A stretch of 64,000 nucleotides of DNA from Oscillospiraceae bacterium (lineage in GTDB: Bacteria; Bacillota; Clostridia; Oscillospirales; Ruminococcaceae): positions 1 through 64,000 of the forward strand of contig WQYC01000004.1 of NCBI GenBank assembly GCA_009781425.1, written 5' to 3'. The notes under the pieces are model-generated. The model searched no databases. It was not told the origin of the DNA and saw only the letters and a program-made list of their open reading frames with translations. A program made the translations under genes and the position numbers. This document shows, piece by piece, positions 35,632 through 43,103 of this stretch (within the stretch, counting starts at the first letter, position 1; each line of letters begins with the position of its first letter).

Positions 35632-35633
35632 TG
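35601..35633. repeat. CAATTGTACATTG-type repeat at the trpB-trpA junction (copy 3)
   Basis: About 33 bp of CATTGTTAATTGTACATTG-type units. It contains both the TGA stop of trpB (35621-35623) and the ATG of trpA (35629-35631) on the minus strand. Confidence 0.85.
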
Positions 35634-36814
35634 ATATTCACTCCTTTAAACCGCGCAATCGAAGCAACGTCCTTGTCGCCCCTGCCCGATAAATTCACGA
35701 CGATGATTTGGTTTTTGTCAAGCGTCGGTGCTAATTTGCGCACATATGCAACAGCGTGCGCCGATTCAATAGCGGGAATAATCCCCTCGGTGCGCGATAA
35801 ATACTCGAACGCGCTGACTGCCTCCGCGTCTGTAACAGGAACGTATTCCGCGCGTTTAATGTCCGCTAAATAGGCGTGCTCGGGACCTATTCCGGGATAG
35901 TCAAGCCCTGCAGAAATCGAATACACCGGCGCAATCTGCCCATATTCGTCCTGGCAGAACAGCGACTTCATTCCGTGGAAAATTCCTGTCGTTCCGAGCG
36001 TCATGGTGGCGGCGTTTTCGGGGGTATCGACGCCCTTCCCCGCGGCTTCACAGCCGATTAAACGGACGCTTTTGTCTTCAATAAAGTCGAAAAACGCGCC
36101 AATCGCGTTGCTTCCGCCGCCGATACAGGCGACAACCGCATCGGGCAGTCTGCCCTCAGCTTCAAGAATCTGCGCTTTGACTTCCTCGCTGATAATTTTC
36201 TGAAAGTCACGGACGATTGTAGGGAACGGGTGCGGGCCCATGACTGAGCCAAGCACGTAATGTGTATCGCAGGTGCGCGAAACCCACTCGCGCATAGTCT
36301 CGTTAACAGCGTCCTTGAGCGTCATTGTGCCGCTCGTGACAGGGTGAACCTTCGCGCCGAGTAATTCCATGCGGAAGACGTTCAGAGCCTGCCGCTCGGT
36401 GTCCTCCTTGCCCATGAAAATCTCACATTCAAGCCCCATAAGTGCCGCCGCTGTCGCGGTTGCAACGCCGTGCTGACCTGCGCCTGTTTCGGCAATTACG
36501 CGGGTTTTCCCCATTTTTTTCGCGAGCAGAACCTGCCCCAAAACGTTGTTAATTTTGTGCGAGCCCGTGTGATTTAAGTCCTCGCGCTTGAAGTAAATCT
36601 TCGCGCCGCCGAGGTCAGCGGTCATCTTCTCCGCGTAGTACAAAAGCGACGGTCTGCCTGCATATTTTTGCAGTAAGTCAAGCAGTTCTTTTTTAAATTT
36701 TGCGTCGTTTTTGTAATGCAGATACGCTTTTTCAAGCTCGTGCAAAATGCTCATCAGAGTTTCAGCGACATACTGCCCGCCGAATTCGCCGAACCTGCCT
36801 TTTCTACTTTCCAT
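35621..36814 (-). CDS. trpB: Tryptophan synthase beta chain
   Basis: TrpB is the PLP enzyme that condenses indole with serine. Evidence: [16 protein letters not shown], the PLP lysine in [30 protein letters not shown], the phosphate-binding [10 protein letters not shown] loop, and [14 protein letters not shown]. At 397 residues it is full length. The last residues NINEQ run into a repeat that provides the stop codon and overlaps the trpA start. The 5' end overlaps trpF by 11 nt. Confidence 0.94.
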   Translation of the reverse strand: MESRKGRFGEFGGQYVAETLMSILHELEKAYLHYKNDAKFKKELLDLLQKYAGRPSLLYYAEKMTADLGGAKIYFKREDLNHTGSHKINNVLGQVLLAKKMGKTRVIAETGAGQHGVATATAAALMGLECEIFMGKEDTERQALNVFRMELLGAKVHPVTSGTMTLKDAVNETMREWVSRTCDTHYVLGSVMGPHPFPTIVRDFQKIISEEVKAQILEAEGRLPDAVVACIGGGSNAIGAFFDFIEDKSVRLIGCEAAGKGVDTPENAATMTLGTTGIFHGMKSLFCQDEYGQIAPVYSISAGLDYPGIGPEHAYLADIKRAEYVPVTDAEAVSAFEYLSRTEGIIPAIESAHAVAYVRKLAPTLDKNQIIVVNLSGRGDKDVASIARFKGVNINEQ

Positions 36815-37292
36815 TTCTAACTCTCCTAATAAAATCTTTTATTTTTTCGGGGTCTTTTATGCCGTTTGTTTCAACGCCACTGCTCACGTCCACGGCGAAA
36901 GGATTTACCTGCTCTATTGCTTCCTTTACGTTCTCGGGATTCAGTCCGCCTGCTAAGAAAAACGGCGGCGAATCCTTAGGAATCGTGCTCCAATCGAAGG
37001 TCTTTCCTGAGCCGGGCTTCGGGCTGTCGAAGATTAAATATTCCCCCACGTGAGTCGGCGTTTGGATTATGTTAATCACACCGCCGTCAACTAAGCTTTG
37101 CATAAATTCCTGCGTTTCATTCACGAACACGCCGACAGGAATTATATCGGGGTGCAGGCTTTTGCGTAGTATTAAAGCCTGTTCAGGCGTGACCTTGCGT
37201 TTACTTTCAGCGAAGACAAAGCCGATATAATCGGGCTTTAAAGCGTTTACCGCTTCTATGTCTTCCGCGCGGAAAAGCCCGCAAATTTTAAT
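36804..37292 (-). CDS. trpF: Phosphoribosylanthranilate isomerase with atypical start and internal deletion
   Basis: TrpF catalyses the Amadori rearrangement in Trp synthesis. The frame continues upstream of the first ATG/GTG and clearly begins [20 protein letters not shown], the normal TrpF N-terminus, but the initiating codon is ATT at 37292-37290 with GAGG 5 nt before it. No ATG, GTG or TTG is available back to the preceding in-frame stop. The C-terminal half has [18 protein letters not shown] and AVDVSSGVE. Compared with the usual 200-205 residues it has only 162. The gap falls between IIQ (normally IIQLHG) and YLIFDS, about 40 residues covering part of the barrel. The gene may be inactive or the sequence may contain an error. 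Confidence 0.75.
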   Translation of the reverse strand: MKICGLFRAEDIEAVNALKPDYIGFVFAESKRKVTPEQALILRKSLHPDIIPVGVFVNETQEFMQSLVDGGVINIIQTPTHVGEYLIFDSPKPGSGKTFDWSTIPKDSPPFFLAGGLNPENVKEAIEQVNPFAVDVSSGVETNGIKDPEKIKDFIRRVRNGK

Positions 37293-37294
37293 TT

Positions 37295-38062
37295 TTACCT
37301 CAGCGATTTCAGCTCCGCTCCCCTCATTAAAGTCTCGCCGACAAGCACTGCATCAGTGCCTACTTCGCGCAGTCTTTGCACATCTTCGCGGGTTTTAATT
37401 CCGCTTTCAGCCACGAAAATAATATCGCTCGGCACAAGTTTCCGCAAACGCTCGGAAAGCGTAATGTCAACCTCAAAGGTTTTCAAATTGCGGTTATTCA
37501 CGCCGATGATTCGCGCACCGGCTGATAAAGCCATTTCAACCTCTGCCTCATCATGAACCTCAACGAGCGAGCACAAGCCCAAGCTGTCAGCGATTTTGAT
37601 GTACCGGGAAATTGTTTCGCGGTCTAAAATCGCGCAGATTAGAAGCACCGCGCTCGCGCCGAGTAGCTTCGCCTCGTAAATCATGTAGCTGTCAACCGTG
37701 AAGTCTTTCCGTAATAACGGAATATTTACAGCATCTGCAATCTCGCGCAAATACGAATCCGCACCCTTGAACCAGAACGGCTCGGTAAGCACGGAAATCG
37801 CCGCCGCGCCTGCCTTTTCGTAGTTTTTTGCGATGTTAATATAATCGAAATCTTCTGCGATGATTCCTTTTGACGGCGAGGCTTTTTTCACCTCGCAGAT
37901 GAAGGCAATGTCATCGCTTTTCAATGCCTTCGCAAGCCTAAAGCCGCCGACAGGCAAAGCCTGCGCCTTCGCGATAATTTCATCAGCCGTGACTATTTTT
38001 TTCTGCGCTTCAACGCGCTCTTTTGTGCGCTCTGCAATTTCCTGCAATATATTAGTTTTCAT
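37295..38062 (-). CDS. trpC: Indole-3-glycerol phosphate synthase
   Basis: TrpC closes the indole ring. The 255-residue barrel has FICEVKKASPSKGII (catalytic Lys region), AISVLTEPFWFKG, PLLRKDFTVDSYMIYEA, GARIIGVNNRNLKTFEVD and VAESGIKTREDV. Its ATG overlaps the trpD stop by 11 nt, and its stop is 2 nt before the likely trpF start. Confidence 0.95.
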   Translation of the reverse strand: MKTNILQEIAERTKERVEAQKKIVTADEIIAKAQALPVGGFRLAKALKSDDIAFICEVKKASPSKGIIAEDFDYINIAKNYEKAGAAAISVLTEPFWFKGADSYLREIADAVNIPLLRKDFTVDSYMIYEAKLLGASAVLLICAILDRETISRYIKIADSLGLCSLVEVHDEAEVEMALSAGARIIGVNNRNLKTFEVDITLSERLRKLVPSDIIFVAESGIKTREDVQRLREVGTDAVLVGETLMRGAELKSLR

Positions 38063-39071
38063 TTGAATATTTCACGAACTCCTCTAATTTAGTTTTCGCT
38101 TTTCCGCTGTCTATGACCTCTTCTGCGACCTTTACCGCCGCGCCTATTGACTCGTATTTGCCCGTTACGAACATTGCTGCTGCAGCGTTTAAAACCGCTG
38201 CGTTGCGCTTCGCGCACGGGCGAACACTGTTCGCCCCTACGATTTGCTTTAAAATCTCGGCGTTTTCCTGCGGCTCGCCGCCTCTCAAATCCTCGGGCTT
38301 GCACCGCTCGAAGCCAAATTGCTCCGGCGTAATTTCGTACTTGCGAACCCAGCCGTCCCGCACCTCGCAGATAAAAGTCGGCGCGCACATCGAGATTTCG
38401 TCAAGCCCGTCCTCACCGTGCACCACCATTGCGTTGTTGACGCCTAAGTTGTTCAGCACCTGCGCAAGCGGCTCGGCGAGTTCCTTGTCATAAACGCCCA
38501 TGAGCTCCATTTTCGCGCCTGCTGGATTCGTCAGAGGCCCTAAAATATTGAACACAGTGCGGATTCCGAGCTCCCTGCGAATCGGCGCAACGTACTTCAT
38601 GGAGATATGATAATTCTGTGCGAAGAGGAAGCAGATATTGATTTTTTTGAGCAATTCCGCGCTCTTTTCGGGCGGTATATTTATGTTCACGCCGAGCGCT
38701 TCGAGCACGTCTGCCGCGCCGCATTTGCTCGACGCACTGCGATTTCCGTGCTTCGCGACAGGAATCCCCGCCGCCGCTGTAATTATCGCCGCCGCTGTAG
38801 AAATATTAAATGTATTCGAGTGGTCGCCGCCTGTGCCGACGATTTCGAGCGCGTCAATATCGTGCAGAAGCCGCACACAATGGGCGCGCATACCTGCGGC
38901 GGAAGCCGTGATTTCGTCAATCGTCTCGCCTTTTAAGCTAAGCGCGGTGAGATACGCGCTCATCTGAACAGGCGTTGCTTCTCCCGTCATGATTTCGTTC
39001 ATAACGGCTTTTGCTTCCTCAAAGGTTAAATCTTGCTTTTTCGTAAGTGTCAGTATTGCTTCTTTTATCAT
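38052..39071 (-). CDS. trpD: Anthranilate phosphoribosyltransferase
   Basis: TrpD transfers phosphoribosyl to anthranilate. Visible are IVGTGGDHSNTFNISTAAAI (PRPP-binding GTGGD), KHGNRSASSKCGAADVLEALG and FNILGPLTNPA. The 339-residue protein lacks a fused TrpG domain. Between EILKQ and NAAVLNAAAAM, residues IVGANSVRPCAKR are partly encoded by a GTAGGG-type palindrome, which makes this surface region longer than in most family members. Confidence 0.94.
   Translation of the reverse strand: MIKEAILTLTKKQDLTFEEAKAVMNEIMTGEATPVQMSAYLTALSLKGETIDEITASAAGMRAHCVRLLHDIDALEIVGTGGDHSNTFNISTAAAIITAAAGIPVAKHGNRSASSKCGAADVLEALGVNINIPPEKSAELLKKINICFLFAQNYHISMKYVAPIRRELGIRTVFNILGPLTNPAGAKMELMGVYDKELAEPLAQVLNNLGVNNAMVVHGEDGLDEISMCAPTFICEVRDGWVRKYEITPEQFGFERCKPEDLRGGEPQENAEILKQIVGANSVRPCAKRNAAVLNAAAAMFVTGKYESIGAAVKVAEEVIDSGKAKTKLEEFVKYSNEN
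38215..38238. repeat. GTAGGG-type palindromic repeat inside trpD (copy 6)
   Basis: On the minus strand GTAGGGGCGAACAGTGTTCG continues into CCCG. GGGCGAAC-ACT-GTTCGCCC is the palindrome. It is read in frame as VGANSVRP. Confidence 0.8.
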
Positions 39072-39087
39072 TTTTAGTTCCTTTCAC

Positions 39088-39111
39088 GGGCGATTAATAA
39101 TCGCCCCTACG
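39088..39111. repeat. GTAGGG-type palindromic repeat after the transporter gene (copy 7)
   Basis: GGGCGATTA-A-TAATCGCCC followed by CCTACG abuts the stop codon of the trp-operon transporter. Confidence 0.85.
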
Positions 39112-40431
39112 TTAAAATAAACCTTGACTAATCCACATCGGGATTGCGATTGTTAATGTAAGCATACACGCTGCGAAGTATACAACGCCGTATAAACCGA
39201 GATGCTTATTGCTCCACGCTCTGTCGCCCGACATTGACTTGCTCATCATCGCCCAGATGTTCTGATAAGACATGAAAAAGGCGTTCGCCGCGAAAATAAA
39301 CGTCGGAATCCACACGAGCGGATGAATGTTGTAAGCCTCCTGAATATCAGGCAGAATCGGAATAATAATCGCCATAGTCGGAATGAAAATCGCAATGTCA
39401 ACGAATCTCCAAATAAACATAAAAATCACAACCCCGAACATAAACAGCCACGGATTTCCCGCAATGGGCGCAAGCGCAGGTACGATGACCGACGAGAGCA
39501 GAGCGGAAATTCCTGTTTCGGTGAAAATCGCGCCTAAGCTAATCGCCATGCCTATGAATATTACCAAGTCCCAGTTAACGCCCGAATTAAATTCTTTTGA
39601 GTCTATGACGCCGAAAACAAAAAACAGAATTACCGCGCTGAGGCACACCGCCGCGTCGGGGATTTTATGAAGCGAGCTCGTCAAAAACATCACGAAAACG
39701 CCAGAAAGAATAGCTAAAGAGAATATTTCATGCCGTGTCATTTTTGGCATAACCTGCGCTTTTATTTCGCTGACGACTTCAGCGGGGATTTTGTCCTTGG
39801 GCTTCAGCAGAAGCAAGCCGCCGACTGCCGTCAGCACAGTTATAATCATCATCGGCAAGAACAGCACTTCAAACCAACTGCCGAACGTGACCATACCTGC
39901 AAGCCCTGCGTTGCTGTACATATTCTGCACAATCGGACCTGCAAGTAACCCCGACAGCCAGCCCGAGCCGGGGATTAAAGCCATCGCGAACGCTGTTAAT
40001 AAAATCAGCGAATTTCCTTTTGAACCTTTTTGCAGCTTACATAATTCACAGCATTGCAGTGCAATCGGAATCACAATCGCTACCCGCACGGTAATCGACG
40101 GTGTCATCATGCTTAAAACGATTCCAATCAGCACCCACGCAAGCACGAGCGACGGATATGACGGCTTGAAAATCTTGATAATGCCGAGCGCGATACGCTT
40201 GCCGAGCCCTGTTTTTTGCAAGACAAATCCGAAGAACAAAGCAGGAATCAGTGTCCAAACTGCCGCGCCCGAAAAGCCCGAAAAGACTACAGCGGGGCTG
40301 AGCCCGATTACAAGTGCGAAGACCGCCAAAAACAATCCGCCGACCGCGTAAGGAAGCTTGAACGGCTTGAAAATCCAGATGAACAGCGTAATAAATATGC
40401 CAATCAGCATAATTAAAGTTGTGCTTGTCAT
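39112..40431 (-). CDS. SLC13/DASS-type anion transporter inside the trp operon
   Basis: A 439-residue membrane protein with about twelve hydrophobic helices and the two-fold repeat typical of the divalent anion:Na+ symporter family. Conserved elements include MTPSITVRVAIVIPIAL and NWDLVIFIGMAISLGAI, plus a histidine-containing loop. Substrates in the family include dicarboxylates, citrate and sulfate; none can be assigned. Its ATG overlaps the trpE stop (TAATG) and it is followed by trpD, so it replaces trpG in position. It may move an aromatic precursor or product, but this is an inference from context only. Confidence 0.82.
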   Translation of the reverse strand: MTSTTLIMLIGIFITLFIWIFKPFKLPYAVGGLFLAVFALVIGLSPAVVFSGFSGAAVWTLIPALFFGFVLQKTGLGKRIALGIIKIFKPSYPSLVLAWVLIGIVLSMMTPSITVRVAIVIPIALQCCELCKLQKGSKGNSLILLTAFAMALIPGSGWLSGLLAGPIVQNMYSNAGLAGMVTFGSWFEVLFLPMMIITVLTAVGGLLLLKPKDKIPAEVVSEIKAQVMPKMTRHEIFSLAILSGVFVMFLTSSLHKIPDAAVCLSAVILFFVFGVIDSKEFNSGVNWDLVIFIGMAISLGAIFTETGISALLSSVIVPALAPIAGNPWLFMFGVVIFMFIWRFVDIAIFIPTMAIIIPILPDIQEAYNIHPLVWIPTFIFAANAFFMSYQNIWAMMSKSMSGDRAWSNKHLGLYGVVYFAACMLTLTIAIPMWISQGLF

Positions 40432-41897
40432 TACTTTATAACCTCCGCTGCCTGCTCAAGCGCGCTTTTGACCGCCTGCGCCTTGTTCACGCACTCCTGA
40501 TACTCGGCTTCGGGGACGCTCCCCGCGACCACGCCTGCGCCCGAGCGAATAAAAACTTTTTCGCCTTTTTTGTAAGCCGCGCGGATTGCAATGCAGGTAT
40601 CCATGTTGCCCGCAAAATCAAGATAACCAATTGCGCCGCCGTAAATCCCGCGCTTTTTATTTTCAAGCTCGTTTATGATTTGCATGGCTTTTATTTTCGG
40701 CGCGCCCGACAGCGTCCCTGCGGGCAAAACAGAGTTAATCGCGTCAAGCCCTGTTAAATCCTCGCGTATTTCGCCGCTGATTTCCGAGCAGATGTGCATA
40801 ACGTGCGAGAAGCGCAGGATTCGCATATACTTTTCGATTTTCACGCTGCCCTCCTTGCTGATTTTCCGCAAGTCCTCCTGCCCTAAATCAACGAGCATAT
40901 TATGCTCCGAGCGTTCTTTTTCGTCAGAGAGCAAATCCTCCTCAAGTGCAATATCCTCATGATTATCAACGCCGCGCGGACGCGTCCCCGCAATCGGAAA
41001 GGTATGCAGCTTGCCGTCCTGCAGCTTGACCAAGGTTTCGGGAGAAGCCCCCGCAATCTCAATCGTACTGCCCGAAAAATAGAACATATAAGGTGACGGA
41101 TTTATCGTGCGAAGCACGCGGTAGGCGTTCAGAATACTGCCCTCAAAATCGGCTTCAAGCCGATTTGAAAGCACGACCTGCGAGACCTCGCCGTCCGCGA
41201 TGTGTTTTTTCGCCTTGCTTACAATTGCACAGAATTCGTCTTTATCAAACAGCGGCTTGAACTCTGATTTTAACTGCGGCGGGGCAGTTTCCTCCGCTTC
41301 GCCGTTTGTGATTATGTCCTTGATATAATCGAGCTGCTTGACAGCGTTTGCGTAGTTTTCTTCAAGGTTTTCCGTGCTGATATTCACCATGATGATTATT
41401 TTCTGCTTAAAATTATCAAACGCGATAATTTTATCGAAAAGCATTAAGTCAACATCGTTAAAGCCTTCGTCGTCAGGCGCGTCGAGCTTCAGCTCAGGCG
41501 TAGTATACTTCGCATAATCATAACCGAAATACCCCACCAAGCCGCCCGTAAACGGCGGCAGATAGTCGAATTTTACGCTCTTGTGTTCGGTTAATATATT
41601 TTTAATCAGCACGTTGGGATTCTCGGTTTTTATTTCAAAGGTGTTGCCTGTTTTGAGCTTCGCCATGCCGTTTAAGCATGAAATTTCTGTCTTTGGGTCG
41701 AAGCCAAGAAACGTATACCGTCCCCACCTTTTCGAGTCTTCCGCGCTTTCTAAAATAAAGCAGTTTCCGCTGACCTTTTTCAGCTTTTTAAGAAGCATAA
41801 CAGGTGTAATTTCGTCTGCGAGCATTTCGGCGCTGACGGGAATAATTTTAAAGCTTTTATTTACGGCTCTCGCCACTTCCAATGTAGGTCTGTACAT
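40431..41897 (-). CDS. trpE: Anthranilate synthase component I
   Basis: TrpE makes anthranilate from chorismate with ammonia supplied by TrpG. The 488-residue protein has the N-terminal region containing SFKIIPVSAEMLADEITPV and LESAEDSKRWGRYTF (Trp feedback-site region), and the catalytic domain with PSPYMFYFSGSTIEIAGASP, PIAGTRPRGVDNHED and GALSGAPKIKAMQII. No trpG gene is adjacent; a shared PabA/TrpG elsewhere in the genome would be needed. It starts 1 nt after the aroF stop. Confidence 0.94.
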   Translation of the reverse strand: MYRPTLEVARAVNKSFKIIPVSAEMLADEITPVMLLKKLKKVSGNCFILESAEDSKRWGRYTFLGFDPKTEISCLNGMAKLKTGNTFEIKTENPNVLIKNILTEHKSVKFDYLPPFTGGLVGYFGYDYAKYTTPELKLDAPDDEGFNDVDLMLFDKIIAFDNFKQKIIIMVNISTENLEENYANAVKQLDYIKDIITNGEAEETAPPQLKSEFKPLFDKDEFCAIVSKAKKHIADGEVSQVVLSNRLEADFEGSILNAYRVLRTINPSPYMFYFSGSTIEIAGASPETLVKLQDGKLHTFPIAGTRPRGVDNHEDIALEEDLLSDEKERSEHNMLVDLGQEDLRKISKEGSVKIEKYMRILRFSHVMHICSEISGEIREDLTGLDAINSVLPAGTLSGAPKIKAMQIINELENKKRGIYGGAIGYLDFAGNMDTCIAIRAAYKKGEKVFIRSGAGVVAGSVPEAEYQECVNKAQAVKSALEQAAEVIK

Positions 41898-41898
41898 C

Positions 41899-42741
41899 TT
41901 AAATCACCTTCCCTTCAAATTCTGCACGTTTCTTCATGTCCTTCATCAAGTCCGCGAACTGCTCTAAGTCAAGCGACTGCGCGCCGTCACAGAGAGCGTT
42001 TGCGGGGTCGTTGTGCGTTTCAATCATTATCCCGTCCGCGCCGACTGCTAATATCGCTCCCGCAAGCGGCGCGACTAAGCTTCGGATTCCTGCGGCGTGG
42101 CTCGGGTCAGCGATTACAGGCAGGTGCGACATTTGCTTCAGCAGAATCACAGCCGATAAGTCAAGCGTATTGCGCGTCATGGACTCAAAGGTGCGGATTC
42201 CGCGCTCGCAGAGGATTACATTCGGGTTGCCGGAAGCCACGATATACTCCGCGCTCATAAGAAATTCCTCAATCGTGTTCGCGAGTCCGCGCTTTAAGAG
42301 TACGGGTTGTTTTATGCCGCCGACGGCTTTGAGCAGGTCGAAGTTCTGCATATTTCTTGCGCCGATTTGCACAATGTCAACGTCGTGAAACAGCTCAATC
42401 TGCGACTGGTTCATAATCTCGGAAACAATCGGCAAGCCTGTTTCCCGCTTTGCCAGCGACAGCAGCTCCAAACCCTCCGCCTGCATACCCTGAAAGTCAT
42501 AGGGCGACGTGCGCGGCTTAAACGCGCCGCCCCGCAGGATTTTCGCGCCGCTTGCCTTTATGCTTTTTGCAATCGCGATGACCTGTTCTTCGCCCTCAAC
42601 ACTGCAGGGACCTGAAATAACAGGGAAGTACCCCTCGCCGATTTTCACGCCTGCGACGTCAATAACGGTGCTGACTTCGTTTGCAAAACGGCTCACCATT
42701 CTGTATCGCGCTGTTTTTGCTTCTGCTTCTGAAATTGCCAT
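41899..42741 (-). CDS. aroF: 3-deoxy-7-phosphoheptulonate synthase (type I beta)
   Basis: DAHP synthase commits carbon to the shikimate pathway. The 280-residue protein has VISGPCSVEGEEQVIAIAKS, GAFKPRTSPYDFQGM, the metal-binding CERGIRTFES, PVIADPSHAAGIRSLV and MIETHNDP, all diagnostic of the I-beta type. It lacks the N-terminal ferredoxin-like (ACT-like) regulatory domain of about 60 residues found in the 338-residue forms. Feedback inhibition by aromatic amino acids is therefore probably weak or absent, and control may rest on the trp leader upstream. Confidence 0.92.
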   Translation of the reverse strand: MAISEAEAKTARYRMVSRFANEVSTVIDVAGVKIGEGYFPVISGPCSVEGEEQVIAIAKSIKASGAKILRGGAFKPRTSPYDFQGMQAEGLELLSLAKRETGLPIVSEIMNQSQIELFHDVDIVQIGARNMQNFDLLKAVGGIKQPVLLKRGLANTIEEFLMSAEYIVASGNPNVILCERGIRTFESMTRNTLDLSAVILLKQMSHLPVIADPSHAAGIRSLVAPLAGAILAVGADGIMIETHNDPANALCDGAQSLDLEQFADLMKDMKKRAEFEGKVI

Positions 42742-42792
42742 GATTTCGTTGCTCCTCTCAATATCTGTTTCAATAATTATTTCAATAATAAT

Positions 42793-42823
42793 AGCGCATC
42801 AATGAACTGTTCACTGATACGCT
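42793..42823 (-). terminator. trp leader hairpin 3:4 (attenuator)
   Basis: On the minus strand AGCGTATCAGTGAA pairs over 14 bp (two G-U pairs) with TTCATTGATGCGCT. It is followed by ATTATTATTG, a weak U-rich tract. Part of its left arm (TCAGTGAA, 42810-42817) can instead pair with TTCACTGA at 42886-42893 inside the leader peptide gene. Confidence 0.7.
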
Positions 42824-42863
42824 GAATCTGTTTTAAGTACAATAAAACTATAAAAATAGCAAT

Positions 42864-42944
42864 TTACAACACAAACAGGCGTGATTCAGTGAAAGCCACT
42901 AAAGAACGCCAACGCCAAGTATTAGTCATGATTAAATCAGCCAT
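42864..42944 (-). CDS. trpL: trp leader peptide (26 aa)
   Basis: ATG at 42944 opens a 26-residue frame (MADLIMTNTWRWRSLVA..., ending at TAA 42864-42866). An internal ATG at 42929 would give 21 residues. Trp codons at positions 10 and 12, separated by one Arg codon, are the hallmark of a trp leader peptide. The Shine-Dalgarno is weak. Stalling at the Trp codons would leave region 2 (TTCACTGA) free to pair with region 3 and prevent the terminator hairpin. Confidence 0.75.
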   Translation of the reverse strand: MADLIMTNTWRWRSLVAFTESRLFVL

Positions 42945-42986
42945 TTTCACTTAATTTTACCTGAACCTTTTTCGTGATTTGTAAAC

Positions 42987-43015
42987 ATGATAACATAAAA
43001 TTATCGGAATGTCAA
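42987..43015 (-). promoter_or_regulatory. Promoter of the aroF-trp operon
   Basis: On the minus strand TTGACA (43010-43015), a 17-nt spacer and TATCAT (42987-42992). The predicted transcript starts near 42980, about 35 nt before the leader peptide start. Confidence 0.8.
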
Positions 43016-43046
43016 GGGGTTTTGTGAAAAAATTTACTGTTTATAA

Positions 43047-43076
43047 CAGCCGCCTAATTTTTACATTAGGCGGCTG
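43047..43076 (-). terminator. Terminator after the EF-G-like gene
   Basis: A 12-bp stem, CAGCCGCCTAAT with ATTAGGCGGCTG, lies 28 nt downstream of the EF-G paralogue stop. It separates that gene from the trp promoter. Confidence 0.75.
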
Positions 43077-43103
43077 AGCTTGTGTTTATATTAAATTAAA
43101 CCT

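Noticed and set aside
42745-43010. T-box or TRAP-type control of the trp operon
   Set aside because: No T-box sequence (GGNACCGCG-like) or tandem GAG/UAG repeats are visible. The leader peptide with two Trp codons and competing hairpins explains the region better.
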